From XYA12-FULL-58-9 sp001798605 (GTDB taxonomy: Bacteria; Myxococcota; XYA12-FULL-58-9), in NCBI GenBank assembly GCA_036736205.1, contig DAINMX010000297.1, forward strand, positions 1-6,906: 6,906 nt of DNA, in the 5' to 3' direction. Position numbers and translations under genes: made by a program. Below, piece after piece: positions 6,539-6,906 of the stretch. Every line of letters starts with the position of its first letter. Position 1 is the stretch's first letter. A model generated the notes under the pieces. The model saw only the letters and a list, made by a program, of their open reading frames with translations, did no database searches and was not told the DNA's origin.

Positions 6539-6611
6539 ATGCTGCAATGTAACTGTTGGACGGACCAGGAGTCGTGTCTGCCTTCACCTTTTGCTGCAGA
6601 AGACCCAATTA
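6512..6611. other. Short intergenic stretch upstream of the regulator
   Basis: About 100 bases between the partial gene at the right edge and the regulator. TACATT (minus strand, 6546-6551) could be a -10 element placing a transcript start near the operator, but no good -35 partner was found. No rho-independent terminator for the right-edge gene is visible. Confidence 0.35.
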
Positions 6612-6906
6612 TTACAGGCCAGACAAAGGTACAGTACTGAGGGTTGTGGGGCGCTCGCCCACGGTCTTGTTGACGCCATCGCCGGCACCGACGTAGAGGT
6701 CACCGCCATCAATGCTGAATATGTCGTAAAGGATGTCGCCGGCGCTCAGGGCCGGAATGAGACCTGCTGACAGGTCCATGCCGAGAATGCTGGTAGGCGT
6801 CCCGGCCACCCAATCGGAGCGCCCGCCGAGGGAGGTGGAGTTGGCGTATTGCAGCAACGCCGTCGAGTGGATCGTCATGATGTAGGTGGCGACCGTGTAA
6901 TTGATG
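6612..6906 (-). CDS. C-terminal end of an unrecognised protein
   Basis: The frame is open from the right edge to a TAA at 6612-6614, giving 97 residues without an N terminus; an internal Met at 6878 is unlikely to be the true start, since the frame stays open upstream. The peptide begins INYTVATYIMTIHSTALLQY and includes DWVAGTPTSILGMDLSAG, FSIDGGDLYVGAGDGVN and a tail RPTTLSTVPLSGL. It is rich in Gly, Ser, Thr and Leu with short beta-like stretches, which would suit an exported or surface protein, but no family is recognised and no function is assigned. Confidence 0.6.
   Translation of the reverse strand, partial: INYTVATYIMTIHSTALLQYANSTSLGGRSDWVAGTPTSILGMDLSAGLIPALSAGDILYDIFSIDGGDLYVGAGDGVNKTVGERPTTLSTVPLSGL

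Overview
The window looks like a piece of a draft scaffold from a bacterium of moderate to high GC. It contains a 100-N assembly gap at 2159-2258. I infer a proteobacterial or myxococcotal-type host, not proven: the purL start encodes the single-chain 'large' FGAM synthase, and the neighbours are secreted hydrolases with Gram-negative-style signal peptides. No rRNA, tRNA, CRISPR array or transposase was seen.

Layout. Bases 1-1161 (minus strand) hold the N-terminal ~390 residues of a large PurL, cut by the left edge and unusually close to animal PFAS in wording. Across a ~170-bp divergent intergenic region, 1329-2135 (plus) encodes a TrmN6/YfiC-like SAM methyltransferase whose catalytic motif reads SPPY instead of NPPY. 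The gap follows. On the far side, convergent to the methyltransferase, 2259-3431 (minus) is a signal-peptide-bearing serine hydrolase of the beta-lactamase/PBP fold with SxxK, SxN and KTG motifs; its 3' end is lost in the gap. Upstream of it, 3432-3572 holds two small tandem repeats, and 3573-4595 (minus) is a complete exported M28-family metallopeptidase.

Bases 4666-6511 (minus) form a two-gene cassette with 23-base gene overlap: a DNA-binding AbiEi-like antitoxin/regulator followed by an AbiEii-like nucleotidyltransferase. It is visibly richer in GC than the genes to its left and resembles a type IV (AbiE-like) toxin-antitoxin or phage-defence module. Around the regulator's start codon is a symmetric set of four GTTCC/GGAAC half-sites, a good candidate for an autoregulatory operator. 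The right edge (6612-6906, minus) carries the C-terminal end of an unrecognised protein.

The purL and methyltransferase genes are housekeeping-like. The two exported hydrolases probably act on the envelope or on external peptides. The cassette is an accessory element whose transcripts, running leftward, could read on into the M28 gene 70 bases downstream.
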